DNA of 13,737 nucleotides. Source: UBA3210 sp963653535. GTDB lineage: Bacteria > Bacillota_I > Bacilli_A > RFN20 > CAG-449. The position numbers and the translations under genes were made by a program. Where the stretch lies: positions 1 through 13,737 of the forward strand of contig CAVJWU010000034.1 in the NCBI GenBank assembly GCA_963653535.1. The letters are read 5' to 3'. The notes beneath the pieces are model-generated. The model saw nothing but the letters and a program-made list of their open reading frames with translations. It had not been told where the DNA came from and ran no database searches. How positions within the stretch are numbered: the first letter of the stretch is position 1; every line of letters starts with the position of its first letter. Shown here piece by piece: positions 6,968 to 13,737 of this stretch.

Positions 6968-8203
6968 CTATTTTAACACAAATTTTAATTTGTCCGCTAT
7001 ATCTTTTTGTCTAGAACTCTTAAATAATGGAATATAGACTATCTTACCTTTTTTATCTAGAACGACAGGGTAATGCTTTCTATGGATATATGGTATCTTT
7101 TCATCGATTAAAATTCGGTTAACTTTCTTAACTTGTTCACCAATCTTAACTTCATCACCATCTTTAACATTTCTGAATGTTAATGGATAAGAATCCTTAG
7201 TTATCTTTAAAAATGAAGTATCAATAGAAAAATCACATGAGAATTGTTTAGTATCTAATACTCCTGGTTCTTCTAAAATGTAACAATAATCTTCTTCAGT
7301 ATCATATTTTCTAATCGTAAAGACATCGTATTCTTTTGAAAAATAATATTCATCATTAAGTTGAGCTTGGCTGCTTGCTTTCGAACAGAATAAGATTCTA
7401 ATTAATTCGTTAATACGATAATAAGAAATCTTATTAATTAATGAAGGTATCTTATTTACAATGAGGTTAAAGATAATTACTTGTCTTTGGAATTCATTTA
7501 AGAATAAGAATTCATTAATATCTATTTTTTCTAAAGAGAAGAATTTTTCAATTTGTTTGAGTTTTTCTTGATAATACGCATTTTCTTTATTGATTTCTTC
7601 AATAAGCTTTTCTTTGTCTTCTTTCGACATATCCTTTAAATTGTGATTTCTAATTCTGTTTCGAAGATGAACATCAAGTAAATTAGTTACATCAATTGAA
7701 TAAGGTATATTATTTTCTTCACAATACGAAACTAATTCTTCTTTACTATATTTTAATAAAGGACGATATACTGCAACAGAAAAAATCATCGATTCTTCTT
7801 TTAAACCAAAATAAGAAACGATACTTCCTCTTTGTTTTTGCATTAAATACGTTTCTAAAAGATCATCTACATGGTGAGCGATAAATACTCCTTGCGCGTT
7901 ATATTTTTCAAACATTTCTCTAAAAAAAGTATATCTTTCTACTCGAGCCCACGCTTCAAAATTGCCTTTAGATTCATCATAAAAGCAAGAATGAACTTCA
8001 AATTTTACATTATATTTTTTACAGAAATCTCTTACTAACGTTTCCTCAATATCTGATTCATTTCTCGTATGGTAATTACAATGGCATACTACTAAATTTA
8101 AATTCTTTTTAATTAATAAATCTAATAAAGCCATTGAATCAGGTCCACCTGAGACGCCAATTAAATAAGTTTTTGATAAATCATAATCTTTAATCTGTAT
8201 CAT
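6968..8203 (-). CDS. tilS: tRNA(Ile)-lysidine synthase
   Basis: TilS attaches lysine to cytidine 34 of the CAU-anticodon tRNA-Ile, changing both its codon reading (to AUA) and its charging (to isoleucine). It is essential in almost all bacteria. The product is 411 residues, a little shorter than the B. subtilis enzyme (472). The N-terminal ATP-pyrophosphatase fold carries the PP-loop SGGPDS at residues 18-23. It is followed by CHCNYHTRNESD, the usual second conserved segment, and by IAHHVDDLLETYLM. The C-terminal TilS domain (about 335-405) contains FRNVKDGDEVKIG and KKVNRILIDEKIPYIHRKHYPVV. The start is supported by the short distance to the PP-loop. The Shine-Dalgarno sequence GGTGG is close, 4 nt from the ATG. 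It follows the terminator that ends the pth operon, so it probably begins a new unit. A perfect TATAAT at 8259-8264 on this strand lacks a good -35 partner. Next downstream is ftsH. Identification is secure. Confidence 0.96.
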   Translation of the reverse strand: MIQIKDYDLSKTYLIGVSGGPDSMALLDLLIKKNLNLVVCHCNYHTRNESDIEETLVRDFCKKYNVKFEVHSCFYDESKGNFEAWARVERYTFFREMFEKYNAQGVFIAHHVDDLLETYLMQKQRGSIVSYFGLKEESMIFSVAVYRPLLKYSKEELVSYCEENNIPYSIDVTNLLDVHLRNRIRNHNLKDMSKEDKEKLIEEINKENAYYQEKLKQIEKFFSLEKIDINEFLFLNEFQRQVIIFNLIVNKIPSLINKISYYRINELIRILFCSKASSQAQLNDEYYFSKEYDVFTIRKYDTEEDYCYILEEPGVLDTKQFSCDFSIDTSFLKITKDSYPLTFRNVKDGDEVKIGEQVKKVNRILIDEKIPYIHRKHYPVVLDKKGKIVYIPLFKSSRQKDIADKLKFVLK

Positions 8204-8279
8204 ATCTCCACCATTTATTTTTTATTATGTTACTCTTTTAAAAACTAAAATAAAAGTAATTATATTTATTTTTAGAACT

Positions 8280-8307
8280 AAAAAGGTGAAATAATTAATT
8301 CCACCTT
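8280..8307 (-). terminator. Intrinsic terminator of the pth-mfd-rqcP-divIC operon
   Basis: On the minus strand AAGGTGGAAT pairs with ATTTCACCTT through ten pairs (one G-U) around a 5-nt loop. Three more T residues follow the stem base, making a run of five. It begins 5 nt after the divIC stop and ends before the start of tilS. Confidence 0.85.
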
Positions 8308-8312
8308 GCTTT

Positions 8313-8582
8313 CTACTTATAATAATAAGTTGTAATCACATTAGAAGAATCTTTTATTTCTTCTTGATCACGCGAATACACTGCTTGATAATCTTTATCT
8401 TTAATTATCTCTTCTTGAGCATTTTTCTCTTTAATTATGTCATCTCTTTGAGCGATTAATCGCTTATTTTCTTCAACAAGAGAAATTACTTTATAACCAG
8501 TAAAGACAAGTCCAAAAATAGCCGTAACAAATATAGCAACACTCGCGAATGAAATAATTCTATTTTTTGTTTTAGCTTCCAT
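8313..8582 (-). CDS. divIC: Septum formation initiator family protein, probable DivIC
   Basis: This small bitopic membrane protein of the FtsB/DivIC type joins FtsL and DivIB/FtsQ in the division complex that activates septal wall synthesis. The 89-residue product has a short basic cytoplasmic start, one membrane helix (about 9-31) and a charged heptad-rich coiled coil (about 32-63). The tail contains DYQAVYSRDQEEI, a weak relic of the family's C-terminal motif that normally precedes a conserved Gly-containing end. It is shorter than B. subtilis DivIC (125). Sequence alone would only say 'membrane helix plus coiled coil'; the assignment rests on its place right after rqcP in the pth-mfd cluster, where divIC lies in Firmicutes. 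AAAGGAG (8589-8595) is 6 nt before the ATG. The spore genes yabP and yabQ that separate rqcP and divIC in B. subtilis are absent. It is the last gene of the operon, followed by a strong terminator. Confidence 0.8.
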   Translation of the reverse strand: MEAKTKNRIISFASVAIFVTAIFGLVFTGYKVISLVEENKRLIAQRDDIIKEKNAQEEIIKDKDYQAVYSRDQEEIKDSSNVITTYYYK

Positions 8583-8636
8583 AGACTTCTCCTTTCTTGT
8601 TAAATAATAATATCATATTCACTTCAATACTTCAAA

Positions 8637-8900
8637 TTAAAGAGTTTCGTTTGTTTTATCATCAATAATTTCATACATTTCATCGCTATCAGTTTTCTTC
8701 GAGACCGATTTTAATGATGTCACTCGAATTGTTAATATTCTATTACCTAAGGTAAGAACGATTTCGTCATCAATATTAACTTCACTAGAAGGTTTTGCAT
8801 TACGTCCATTAATACGAACAAAGCCTAAATCAATAACATCTTTTGCAATTGTTCTTCTTTTAATTACTCGAGATATTTTTAAATATTTATCTAAACGCAT
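8637..8900 (-). CDS. rqcP: S4-domain ribosome quality control protein RqcP (YabO)
   Basis: This cytoplasmic RNA-binding protein acts on obstructed 50S subunits carrying peptidyl-tRNA. In B. subtilis it works with RqcH during alanine tailing of stalled nascent chains, keeping the tRNA in the P-site state. The product is 87 residues (86 in B. subtilis). The S4 RNA-binding domain fills residues 1-60 and opens with MRLDKYLKISRVIKRRTIAKD, followed by GFVRINGRNAKPSSEV and DEIVLTLGNR. The last 20 residues are a charged tail. The related heat-shock protein Hsp15 has the same fold, but length and synteny (downstream of mfd, upstream of divIC) favour RqcP. The ribosome binding site AGGAGG overlaps the mfd stop codon, so translation is likely coupled to mfd. 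No RqcH gene is present in the window. Confidence 0.9.
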   Translation of the reverse strand: MRLDKYLKISRVIKRRTIAKDVIDLGFVRINGRNAKPSSEVNIDDEIVLTLGNRILTIRVTSLKSVSKKTDSDEMYEIIDDKTNETL

Positions 8901-8905
8901 AATTT

Positions 8906-8911
8906 CCTCCT
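8906..8911 (-). promoter_or_regulatory. rqcP ribosome binding site overlapping the mfd stop codon
   Basis: AGGAGG on the minus strand lies 5 nt before the rqcP ATG. Its first two bases (AG) are the last two bases of the mfd TAG stop (8910-8912). This arrangement favours re-initiation by ribosomes leaving mfd. Confidence 0.85.
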
Positions 8912-11900
8912 AGTTCATAAGTGTAGTTTGTTCTACACTTAATTCATTAATAACTGTTAATAGTTTTTCTAAATCATTAACAAAAGTAGAACTTTTTAAT
9001 AATCTAAGTTTAATTTGTCGATTAATAAAGGTCGCTTGAACCTTTTTTGCTTCGCTACCTAACTTTTCAAATAATACTATACCAATTTTACTAATTGAAG
9101 AAGCATCCTTAGTTAAAATGACAATTGCATTACCATTTTCTTCAAAGAATTGATCAATTAAAGTACAAGAAGCTAAAATATCAATCTTTCTTTTTTGTAA
9201 TAATAAGCTTACTTCTTGAGGAACTTTACCATAAATATCAATTAACTTAGTTTTAAATAATTCTAATTGAGGTAGTTTATTTAATGATTGAATTTCTTGA
9301 TAAATATCAAGTTTTTCTTCTTCTTTAATATAATTTGATGGAATATAACCACCCATCTTGATATTAGTAATTTCTACTTCTTTTTCTTTACTTTCAGGCT
9401 GTTCTGTCTTTTCTTTAATAACTTCGTTGAGCAATTTAATATACATATCAATACCAACGCTATCGATGAAGCCTGCTTGTTCAGGTCCTAAAATATCACC
9501 AGCTCCACGAATCGCTAAATCTCTTTGAGCGATTTTAAAGCCTGAACCTAGTTCAGTAAAATCTTTTAGTGATTTTAAACGTTTCTTCGCCACTTCAGTC
9601 ATGACCTTATTATCATCATAAAGTAAGTAAGCATAAGCAATTCTATTTGATCGACCAACACGGCCTTTAATTTGATAAAGTTGGGATAAACCAAAATGAT
9701 CAGAATTTTCAATGATAATCGTATTTGCATTAGAAATATCTAATCCAGTTTCAATAATCGAAGTACAGACAAGTAAATCTATTTCATTAGAATAGAATCT
9801 ACTCATAACGTCTTCAATTTCATCTTTATCCATTTTACCATGGACAAAATCTACTCTTAAACCTTTAACCATATTTTGAATTCTTTTTGCAACAGAATTA
9901 ATATTACTTGTCACATTGTGAAGATAGAATATTTGACCGCCACGAGATAATTCTTTTTCAATTGCTTCTTTAATTAAAACTTCGTTATAAGGACAAACAT
10001 AAGTTTGAATAGGCATTCTATTCATTGGAGCAATTTGTAGTTGTGATAAACTTCTCATGCCAAGTAAAGACATTTGTAAAGTACGAGGAATTGGAGTTGC
10101 GCTTAATGTTAAACAATCAATTCCTTTTGACATTTCTTTAATCTTTTCTTTATGTTCAACACCAAATCTTTGCTCTTCATCGATAATGAGGAGTTTTAAA
10201 TTAGGAATAACAATATCTTTTGATAACAAACGATGTGTTCCAATAATAAAATGTATTTTACCTTCTTTAATATCTTCAATTTGCTTCTTTTGTGTTGAAA
10301 GAGGAACAAAGCGAGAAAACATACAAACATTAACACCGAATAAAGAAAATCTTTCAATCGCTCTTTCATAATGTTGTCGCGCGAGTAAAGTAGTAGGGCA
10401 AAGTAACGCTACCTGTGTTCCAGATAAAATCGCTTTAAAAGCCGCGCGGAAAGCAACTTCCGTTTTACCAAAACCAACATCTCCACATAATAAACGATCC
10501 ATTGGATGAGGTGATTCCATATCAGCCTTAATTTCTTCTACCGCAAGAACTTGATCACTAGTTAAAGTATAAGGAAAAGAACGTTCAAATTCTTCTTGGA
10601 ATTCATCATCTTTTTTAAAAGCATATCCTGGTGTGGAATTTCTTTCAGCATAAAGTGCGATTAATCTATTTGCTAAATCATTAACTCTATTTTTAATCTT
10701 TTCTTTTGTTTTCTTCCATTCATTAGATCCCATTTTATTAATCTTAGGGACTGCACCTTCTTTAGATACATATTTTCTAACTAATCTAAAATTTTCAACT
10801 GGAACAAATAAGACATCTTCTCCTGCATATTTAATTTTTAAATAATCTTTTTTAGTACCTAATGAATCTAACGTAACAATTTCTTCAAATTGACCAATAC
10901 CATATTGTTCATGAACAACATAGTCACCTTTTTCTAATTCTTCGTAAGATTTAATAATCTTTGCTTTCTTATAACGTGATAAGAATTTAGAAACATGAAT
11001 CTTATAAGAAAAGATTTCTCTAGGAGATAAATAATAGATATTTTCATCAATTATTTCAAAGCCTTCTGTAATATTAAATTCGCATATACCGAGTCCTCCT
11101 TGAGGAATAAAAGAAGGCTTAATTTCTTCATAACTATGTTCAGTATTATCAAGATATTCAAGGAAAGTTTTATATTGATCACCTGTTAAACAGACAATAA
11201 CTTTTTTACCTTCTGCGATATATCTATCAATATTTTCAATTGCTTTATAAACGCTTGACGCTACCTCAGGTATAGCGCGTATTTTAAACGGAATTAAATC
11301 TTTTTTAGAAAAATTATCATATGAATAAACAATTCTTTTTGAATGGTTAAGCGCAGGAACTAAATCCATGAAAAAATTATATCTAGTTAAAGCTCTACCG
11401 TCTTTAGCAAGTTCAGAATAATAAGCAAAAGCTTGTTCAACTAAAATATTGTAAGAATCTTGTACCTTATCAAACGAATAGACAAAAGTAAAATCTGGCT
11501 TAAAATAATCTAAGATATTGATATTAGAATTGTTCACTAATGAATAATATTTATAGAACTTATCACTAAAAGTAGAAGTCTTAATTTCATCAATTTCAAG
11601 TCCTATACGTCTCTTTAATTCTAGATATGCGTTTGGAGAAATAGATTTTTTAGTTTCTTCAACTTCGTTTAATAATTTAGTTTCAATTGAATCTAATTCT
11701 TCTTTAGTAAGTAATAAATCAGTTGAAGGATAAATAGAAATTTCTTTTATCTCTTCAAAAGAAAGTTGATTCTCAATCGTAAAATATCTAATCGATTCAA
11801 TCTCATCATCAAAAATATCAATTCTTATTGGATTATCTAAATTTAAAGGTGAAATATCGATAATATCTCCTCTTATCGCATATTCTAATCCTGCATCAAT

Positions 11901-12386
11901 CTTATTTACTTTAGTATAACCTTGCTTAGTTAATTTTAACGATAATTCCTTAATATCAATCTTTTCGCCCACTTTAAAAGACATGATATTATCTAAGAAC
12001 AATTCTTCTTTTGGTAAATATCTAGTCATGCTTCCAGCATGAGTAATAAGAATTGCATTATCTTTCTTTAAAGCTTTTTCCATAACATAAAGTCTTTGGG
12101 TAAGCATTTCTTTACTTGACGCAACTTGTTCAAGACGTATAACTTCATCTTGAGGGAAGAATAAAGTATTTTCTTCTCCAATAAGCGATACTAATTGTTC
12201 ATAAATTTGTTGAGCGGTATATAAATTAGAAGCGATAAGAGCGATCTTTTGAGGCTTTTTAATATACAAACTCGCGAGTAATAAAGAACAAGATAATGTA
12301 TCAAACAACGCAAAAGAGCCATCTAGGTTCTCTAAATGGTTCAATGTTTTGTCATCTTTTAAAATATCAAAAATCGTTTCTTTCAT
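8910..12386 (-). CDS. mfd: Transcription-repair coupling factor
   Basis: Mfd removes RNA polymerase stalled at DNA lesions and recruits UvrA to start excision repair on the transcribed strand. The product is 1158 residues (1177 in B. subtilis). The N-terminal UvrB-like modules occupy about 1-350, with the family segment AIRGDIIDISP at 170-180. The RNA-polymerase-interacting domain (about 484-540) contains GDYVVHEQYGIGQFE and YAGEDVLFVPVEN. The RecG-like translocase motor follows: Walker A GDVGFGKT (635-642), the DEEQ box (736-739), SATPIPRTL (762-770), and the helicase motif QLYQIKGRVGR (902-912). The C-terminal D7 domain (about 1005-1100) contains GGYIPSNYI and IYGKVPQEV. The start lies only 5 nt after the pth stop, and no Shine-Dalgarno sequence is visible, which suggests translational coupling to pth. 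This gene order is standard for Firmicutes. Identification is secure. Confidence 0.98.
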   Translation of the reverse strand: MKETIFDILKDDKTLNHLENLDGSFALFDTLSCSLLLASLYIKKPQKIALIASNLYTAQQIYEQLVSLIGEENTLFFPQDEVIRLEQVASSKEMLTQRLYVMEKALKKDNAILITHAGSMTRYLPKEELFLDNIMSFKVGEKIDIKELSLKLTKQGYTKVNKIDAGLEYAIRGDIIDISPLNLDNPIRIDIFDDEIESIRYFTIENQLSFEEIKEISIYPSTDLLLTKEELDSIETKLLNEVEETKKSISPNAYLELKRRIGLEIDEIKTSTFSDKFYKYYSLVNNSNINILDYFKPDFTFVYSFDKVQDSYNILVEQAFAYYSELAKDGRALTRYNFFMDLVPALNHSKRIVYSYDNFSKKDLIPFKIRAIPEVASSVYKAIENIDRYIAEGKKVIVCLTGDQYKTFLEYLDNTEHSYEEIKPSFIPQGGLGICEFNITEGFEIIDENIYYLSPREIFSYKIHVSKFLSRYKKAKIIKSYEELEKGDYVVHEQYGIGQFEEIVTLDSLGTKKDYLKIKYAGEDVLFVPVENFRLVRKYVSKEGAVPKINKMGSNEWKKTKEKIKNRVNDLANRLIALYAERNSTPGYAFKKDDEFQEEFERSFPYTLTSDQVLAVEEIKADMESPHPMDRLLCGDVGFGKTEVAFRAAFKAILSGTQVALLCPTTLLARQHYERAIERFSLFGVNVCMFSRFVPLSTQKKQIEDIKEGKIHFIIGTHRLLSKDIVIPNLKLLIIDEEQRFGVEHKEKIKEMSKGIDCLTLSATPIPRTLQMSLLGMRSLSQLQIAPMNRMPIQTYVCPYNEVLIKEAIEKELSRGGQIFYLHNVTSNINSVAKRIQNMVKGLRVDFVHGKMDKDEIEDVMSRFYSNEIDLLVCTSIIETGLDISNANTIIIENSDHFGLSQLYQIKGRVGRSNRIAYAYLLYDDNKVMTEVAKKRLKSLKDFTELGSGFKIAQRDLAIRGAGDILGPEQAGFIDSVGIDMYIKLLNEVIKEKTEQPESKEKEVEITNIKMGGYIPSNYIKEEEKLDIYQEIQSLNKLPQLELFKTKLIDIYGKVPQEVSLLLQKRKIDILASCTLIDQFFEENGNAIVILTKDASSISKIGIVLFEKLGSEAKKVQATFINRQIKLRLLKSSTFVNDLEKLLTVINELSVEQTTLMN

Positions 12387-12391
12387 ATTTT

Positions 12392-12949
12392 CTAATTAAA
12401 GTGATTGTTGCAATGATCAAATCCATTAACGATAAAATCATCAATTGCATCGCTTGCCTTTTTGATTGCTAAATCAATCTTTTCTTGATCTTCTTTACTA
12501 GGTCTACCTAAAACATAATCAACGATATCAATTTCTTTTGATTTACCAATTCCAACTCTAATTCTTTTTATCTCTTGAGTTTTTAATAAATCAATAATAC
12601 TTTTAATTCCTTTTTGACCACCTGAAGATCCATTTCTTCTTACTCTAATTCTTCCAGGTTCTAAATCTAAATCATCATAGACAACTAAAATATCATCAAG
12701 ATCAATTTTAAAGAAATTAACAACTTCTAAAACTGATTCACCAGATAAATTCATATATGTTTGAGGTTTTAAAAACATTACTTGTTCACCTAGGTAGTTA
12801 GTCTTTAAATATAAGCCTTTATATCCCGATTTAGAAATAGGTTCTTTCAATTTATGTTCTTCCATATATTCTAAGACTGAAAAGCCCATATTATGTCTAG
12901 TGTTTTTATATTCATTTCCAGGATTACCTAATCCAACGATTAATTTCAT
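12392..12949 (-). CDS. pth: Peptidyl-tRNA hydrolase
   Basis: Pth cleaves the ester bond of peptidyl-tRNAs dropped by ribosomes, recycling tRNA; it is essential in most bacteria. The product is 185 residues (188 in B. subtilis). The family opening GLGNPGNEYKNTRHNMGF supplies Asn9 and the catalytic His19. TYMNLSG gives Asn67, and YDDLDLEPG gives Asp92, the partner of the catalytic histidine. One oddity is that the usual GGHNG loop reads GGQKG, so the asparagine matching Asn114 of the E. coli enzyme, a substrate-binding residue, appears to be Lys114. The remaining core (RIRVGIG, VDYVLGRPS) is normal. AGGAGG (12957-12962) lies 7 nt before the ATG, and a good promoter lies at 12981-13008. It is the first gene of the pth-mfd-rqcP-divIC operon and is divergent from the pseudouridine synthase gene. 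Confidence 0.97.
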   Translation of the reverse strand: MKLIVGLGNPGNEYKNTRHNMGFSVLEYMEEHKLKEPISKSGYKGLYLKTNYLGEQVMFLKPQTYMNLSGESVLEVVNFFKIDLDDILVVYDDLDLEPGRIRVRRNGSSGGQKGIKSIIDLLKTQEIKRIRVGIGKSKEIDIVDYVLGRPSKEDQEKIDLAIKKASDAIDDFIVNGFDHCNNHFN

Positions 12950-12980
12950 GTAAGTTCCTCCTAAGTAAGCACTCGCTTAA

Positions 12981-13008
12981 ATTATACTAATTATTAGTAT
13001 AAAATCAA
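12981..13008 (-). promoter_or_regulatory. Sigma-A promoter of the pth-mfd operon
   Basis: On the minus strand TTGATT (13003-13008) and a perfect TATAAT (12981-12986) are separated by 16 bp. Transcription would start near 12974, giving a leader of about 25 nt before the pth ATG. The 21-bp dyad at 12982-13002 covers the whole spacer and most of the -10 box. Confidence 0.6.
12982..13002. promoter_or_regulatory. Perfect 21-bp dyad between divergent genes, possible operator
   Basis: TTATACTAAT (12982-12991) and ATTAGTATAA (12993-13002) are perfect inverted repeats around a single central T. The core TATACTAA occurs a third time, in direct orientation, at 13021-13028. The dyad overlaps the pth promoter and abuts the upstream side of the rsuA promoter region, where a dimeric regulator could affect both genes. 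Because the region is AT-rich and TATACT resembles a -10 box, part of the symmetry may simply reflect back-to-back promoter elements. Confidence 0.45.
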
Positions 13009-13026
13009 TGAAAACTAATGTATACT
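12998..13026 (+). promoter_or_regulatory. Possible promoter of the pseudouridine synthase gene
   Basis: TATACT (13021-13026) is a good -10 box, with a start expected near 13033, just before the ribosome binding site AAGGAG (13037-13042). The only -35 candidate at proper distance, TATAAA (12998-13003), is poor. The promoter is therefore weak, activated, or misplaced here. Confidence 0.3.
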
Positions 13027-13050
13027 AAAGGAAATTAAGGAGACTAACTT

Positions 13051-13737
13051 ATGAAAATGAGATTAGATAAATTTCTTTCAAATAACGGTTTTGGAACGAG
13101 AAAAGAAGTAAAAGATTTAGTAAAAAAAGGTTATGTATCAGTAAATGATAATGACAAAATTAAATTTGATCAATCAATTGATCCTACAGTTGATATCATT
13201 AAAGTAGATGATGAAATAATAGAATATAAAGAAAATTATTATTTCTTAATGAATAAGCCAAAAGGTTATATATCCGCGACTGAAGATTATAAGCAAGATA
13301 CTGTATTAGATTTAATTCCTGAATATGCATACCTACATCTTTTCCCGGTAGGTAGACTTGATAAAGATACAACTGGAGCGTTAATTTTAACTACTGATGG
13401 AGAATTAACTCATCGTCTTATCTCTCCTAAATACCATGTAGATAAAATCTATTTGGTAGAAGTAGATAAAGTTTTAAATCCTTCAATTAAAGATAAGTTT
13501 GAACACGGTCTTAAATTAGATGGAGAAGAACTATTACCATCTAAATTTGAATATCTTGATGAAACTCACGCACGTGTTACTTTACATCAAGGTAAATATC
13601 ACCAAGTAAAAAGAATGTTTGAATATTTTGGTTATACTGTTATTAATTTACATCGAGAAACATTTGCTTTCTTAACTCTAGAAGGTATTGAAGAAGGAAA
13701 CTACCGTGAACTAACTGAAGAAGAAGTTAGTAAACTC
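13051..13737 (+). CDS. rsuA: RsuA-family 16S rRNA pseudouridine synthase (3' end beyond window)
   Basis: Enzymes of this family convert one uridine of small-subunit rRNA (516 in E. coli numbering) to pseudouridine during 30S assembly. The open frame holds 229 residues without a stop and runs off the window. Since RsuA is about 231 residues in E. coli, only a few codons are probably missing. The N-terminal S4 RNA-binding domain (about 3-60) begins MRLDKFLSNNGFGTRKEV. The catalytic domain contains the signature GRLDKDTTG (101-109), with Asp104 as the catalytic aspartate. It also contains FLMNKPKGYIS (75-85) and the late conserved segment LHQGKYHQVKRMF (188-200), in which the family usually has EGK/RYHQVRRM. 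AAGGAG (13037-13042) is 8 nt before the ATG. It is transcribed away from pth. Related RluB/RluF enzymes act on 23S rRNA; the overall length and short S4-catalytic layout favour RsuA, but the exact target is inferred. Confidence 0.9.
   Translation, partial: MKMRLDKFLSNNGFGTRKEVKDLVKKGYVSVNDNDKIKFDQSIDPTVDIIKVDDEIIEYKENYYFLMNKPKGYISATEDYKQDTVLDLIPEYAYLHLFPVGRLDKDTTGALILTTDGELTHRLISPKYHVDKIYLVEVDKVLNPSIKDKFEHGLKLDGEELLPSKFEYLDETHARVTLHQGKYHQVKRMFEYFGYTVINLHRETFAFLTLEGIEEGNYRELTEEEVSKL

Noticed and set aside
8204..8264. tilS promoter built on the perfect TATAAT at 8259-8264 (minus strand)
   Set aside because: No acceptable -35 box lies 16-18 bp upstream; that position falls in the preceding terminator stem. 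Noted under tilS only.
1..13737. Search for CRISPR arrays, insertion sequences, phage genes, toxin-antitoxin pairs, tRNA or rRNA genes
   Set aside because: No evenly spaced repeats, transposase, integrase, tRNA cloverleaf or rRNA signature was seen; the window is essentially a core-gene region.

Overview
The window is a strongly AT-rich stretch of bacterial chromosome that reads as low-GC Firmicutes, Bacilli/Mollicutes-like. The main evidence is gene order. Reading the minus strand from right to left gives pth, mfd, rqcP, divIC, tilS, ftsH, dusB, lysS. This is the backbone of the near-origin pth-to-lysS segment of Bacillus subtilis with everything else removed: no sporulation genes (spoVT, yabP, yabQ, spoIIE), no hprT, and no coaX/hslO/folate genes between ftsH and dusB. 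That points to a non-sporulating organism with a compacted genome. All ten complete genes stop with TAA (4) or TAG (6). TGA is used neither as a stop nor inside any gene, and tryptophan is read as TGG.

Layout. (1) Positions 1-600: a small four-helix membrane protein on the plus strand (87-551) with its own promoter and terminator. (2) 605-1985: a secreted Ser/Asn/Thr-rich beta-helix protein, probably a lipoprotein (minus strand). It stands alone, and two almost identical UNCG-tetraloop terminators lie on either side of it. (3) 2019-8203: the minus-strand run tilS, ftsH, dusB, lysS. A perfect 12-bp hairpin overlaps the end of ftsH, and lysS has a possible promoter of its own. (4) 8280-12949: the minus-strand operon pth, mfd, rqcP, divIC, which starts at a good promoter at 12981-13008 and ends at a clear terminator at 8280-8307. 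(5) 12950-13050: a divergent intergenic region centred on a perfect 21-bp dyad. (6) 13051 to the end: an RsuA-type rRNA pseudouridine synthase on the plus strand that runs off the window.

Most of the genes serve translation and its upkeep: lysyl-tRNA charging (lysS), tRNA modification (tilS, dusB), rRNA modification (rsuA), peptidyl-tRNA recycling (pth) and stalled-ribosome rescue (rqcP). The others are membrane proteolysis (ftsH), transcription-coupled repair (mfd) and division (divIC). No tRNA, rRNA, CRISPR array, insertion sequence, phage gene or defence system is visible. No gene-free stretch exceeds about 150 bp. I do not see a clearly new biological system. The most interesting items are the absence of TGA, the dyad between pth and rsuA, the hairpin at the ftsH/dusB junction, and the surface protein with its bracketing terminators.
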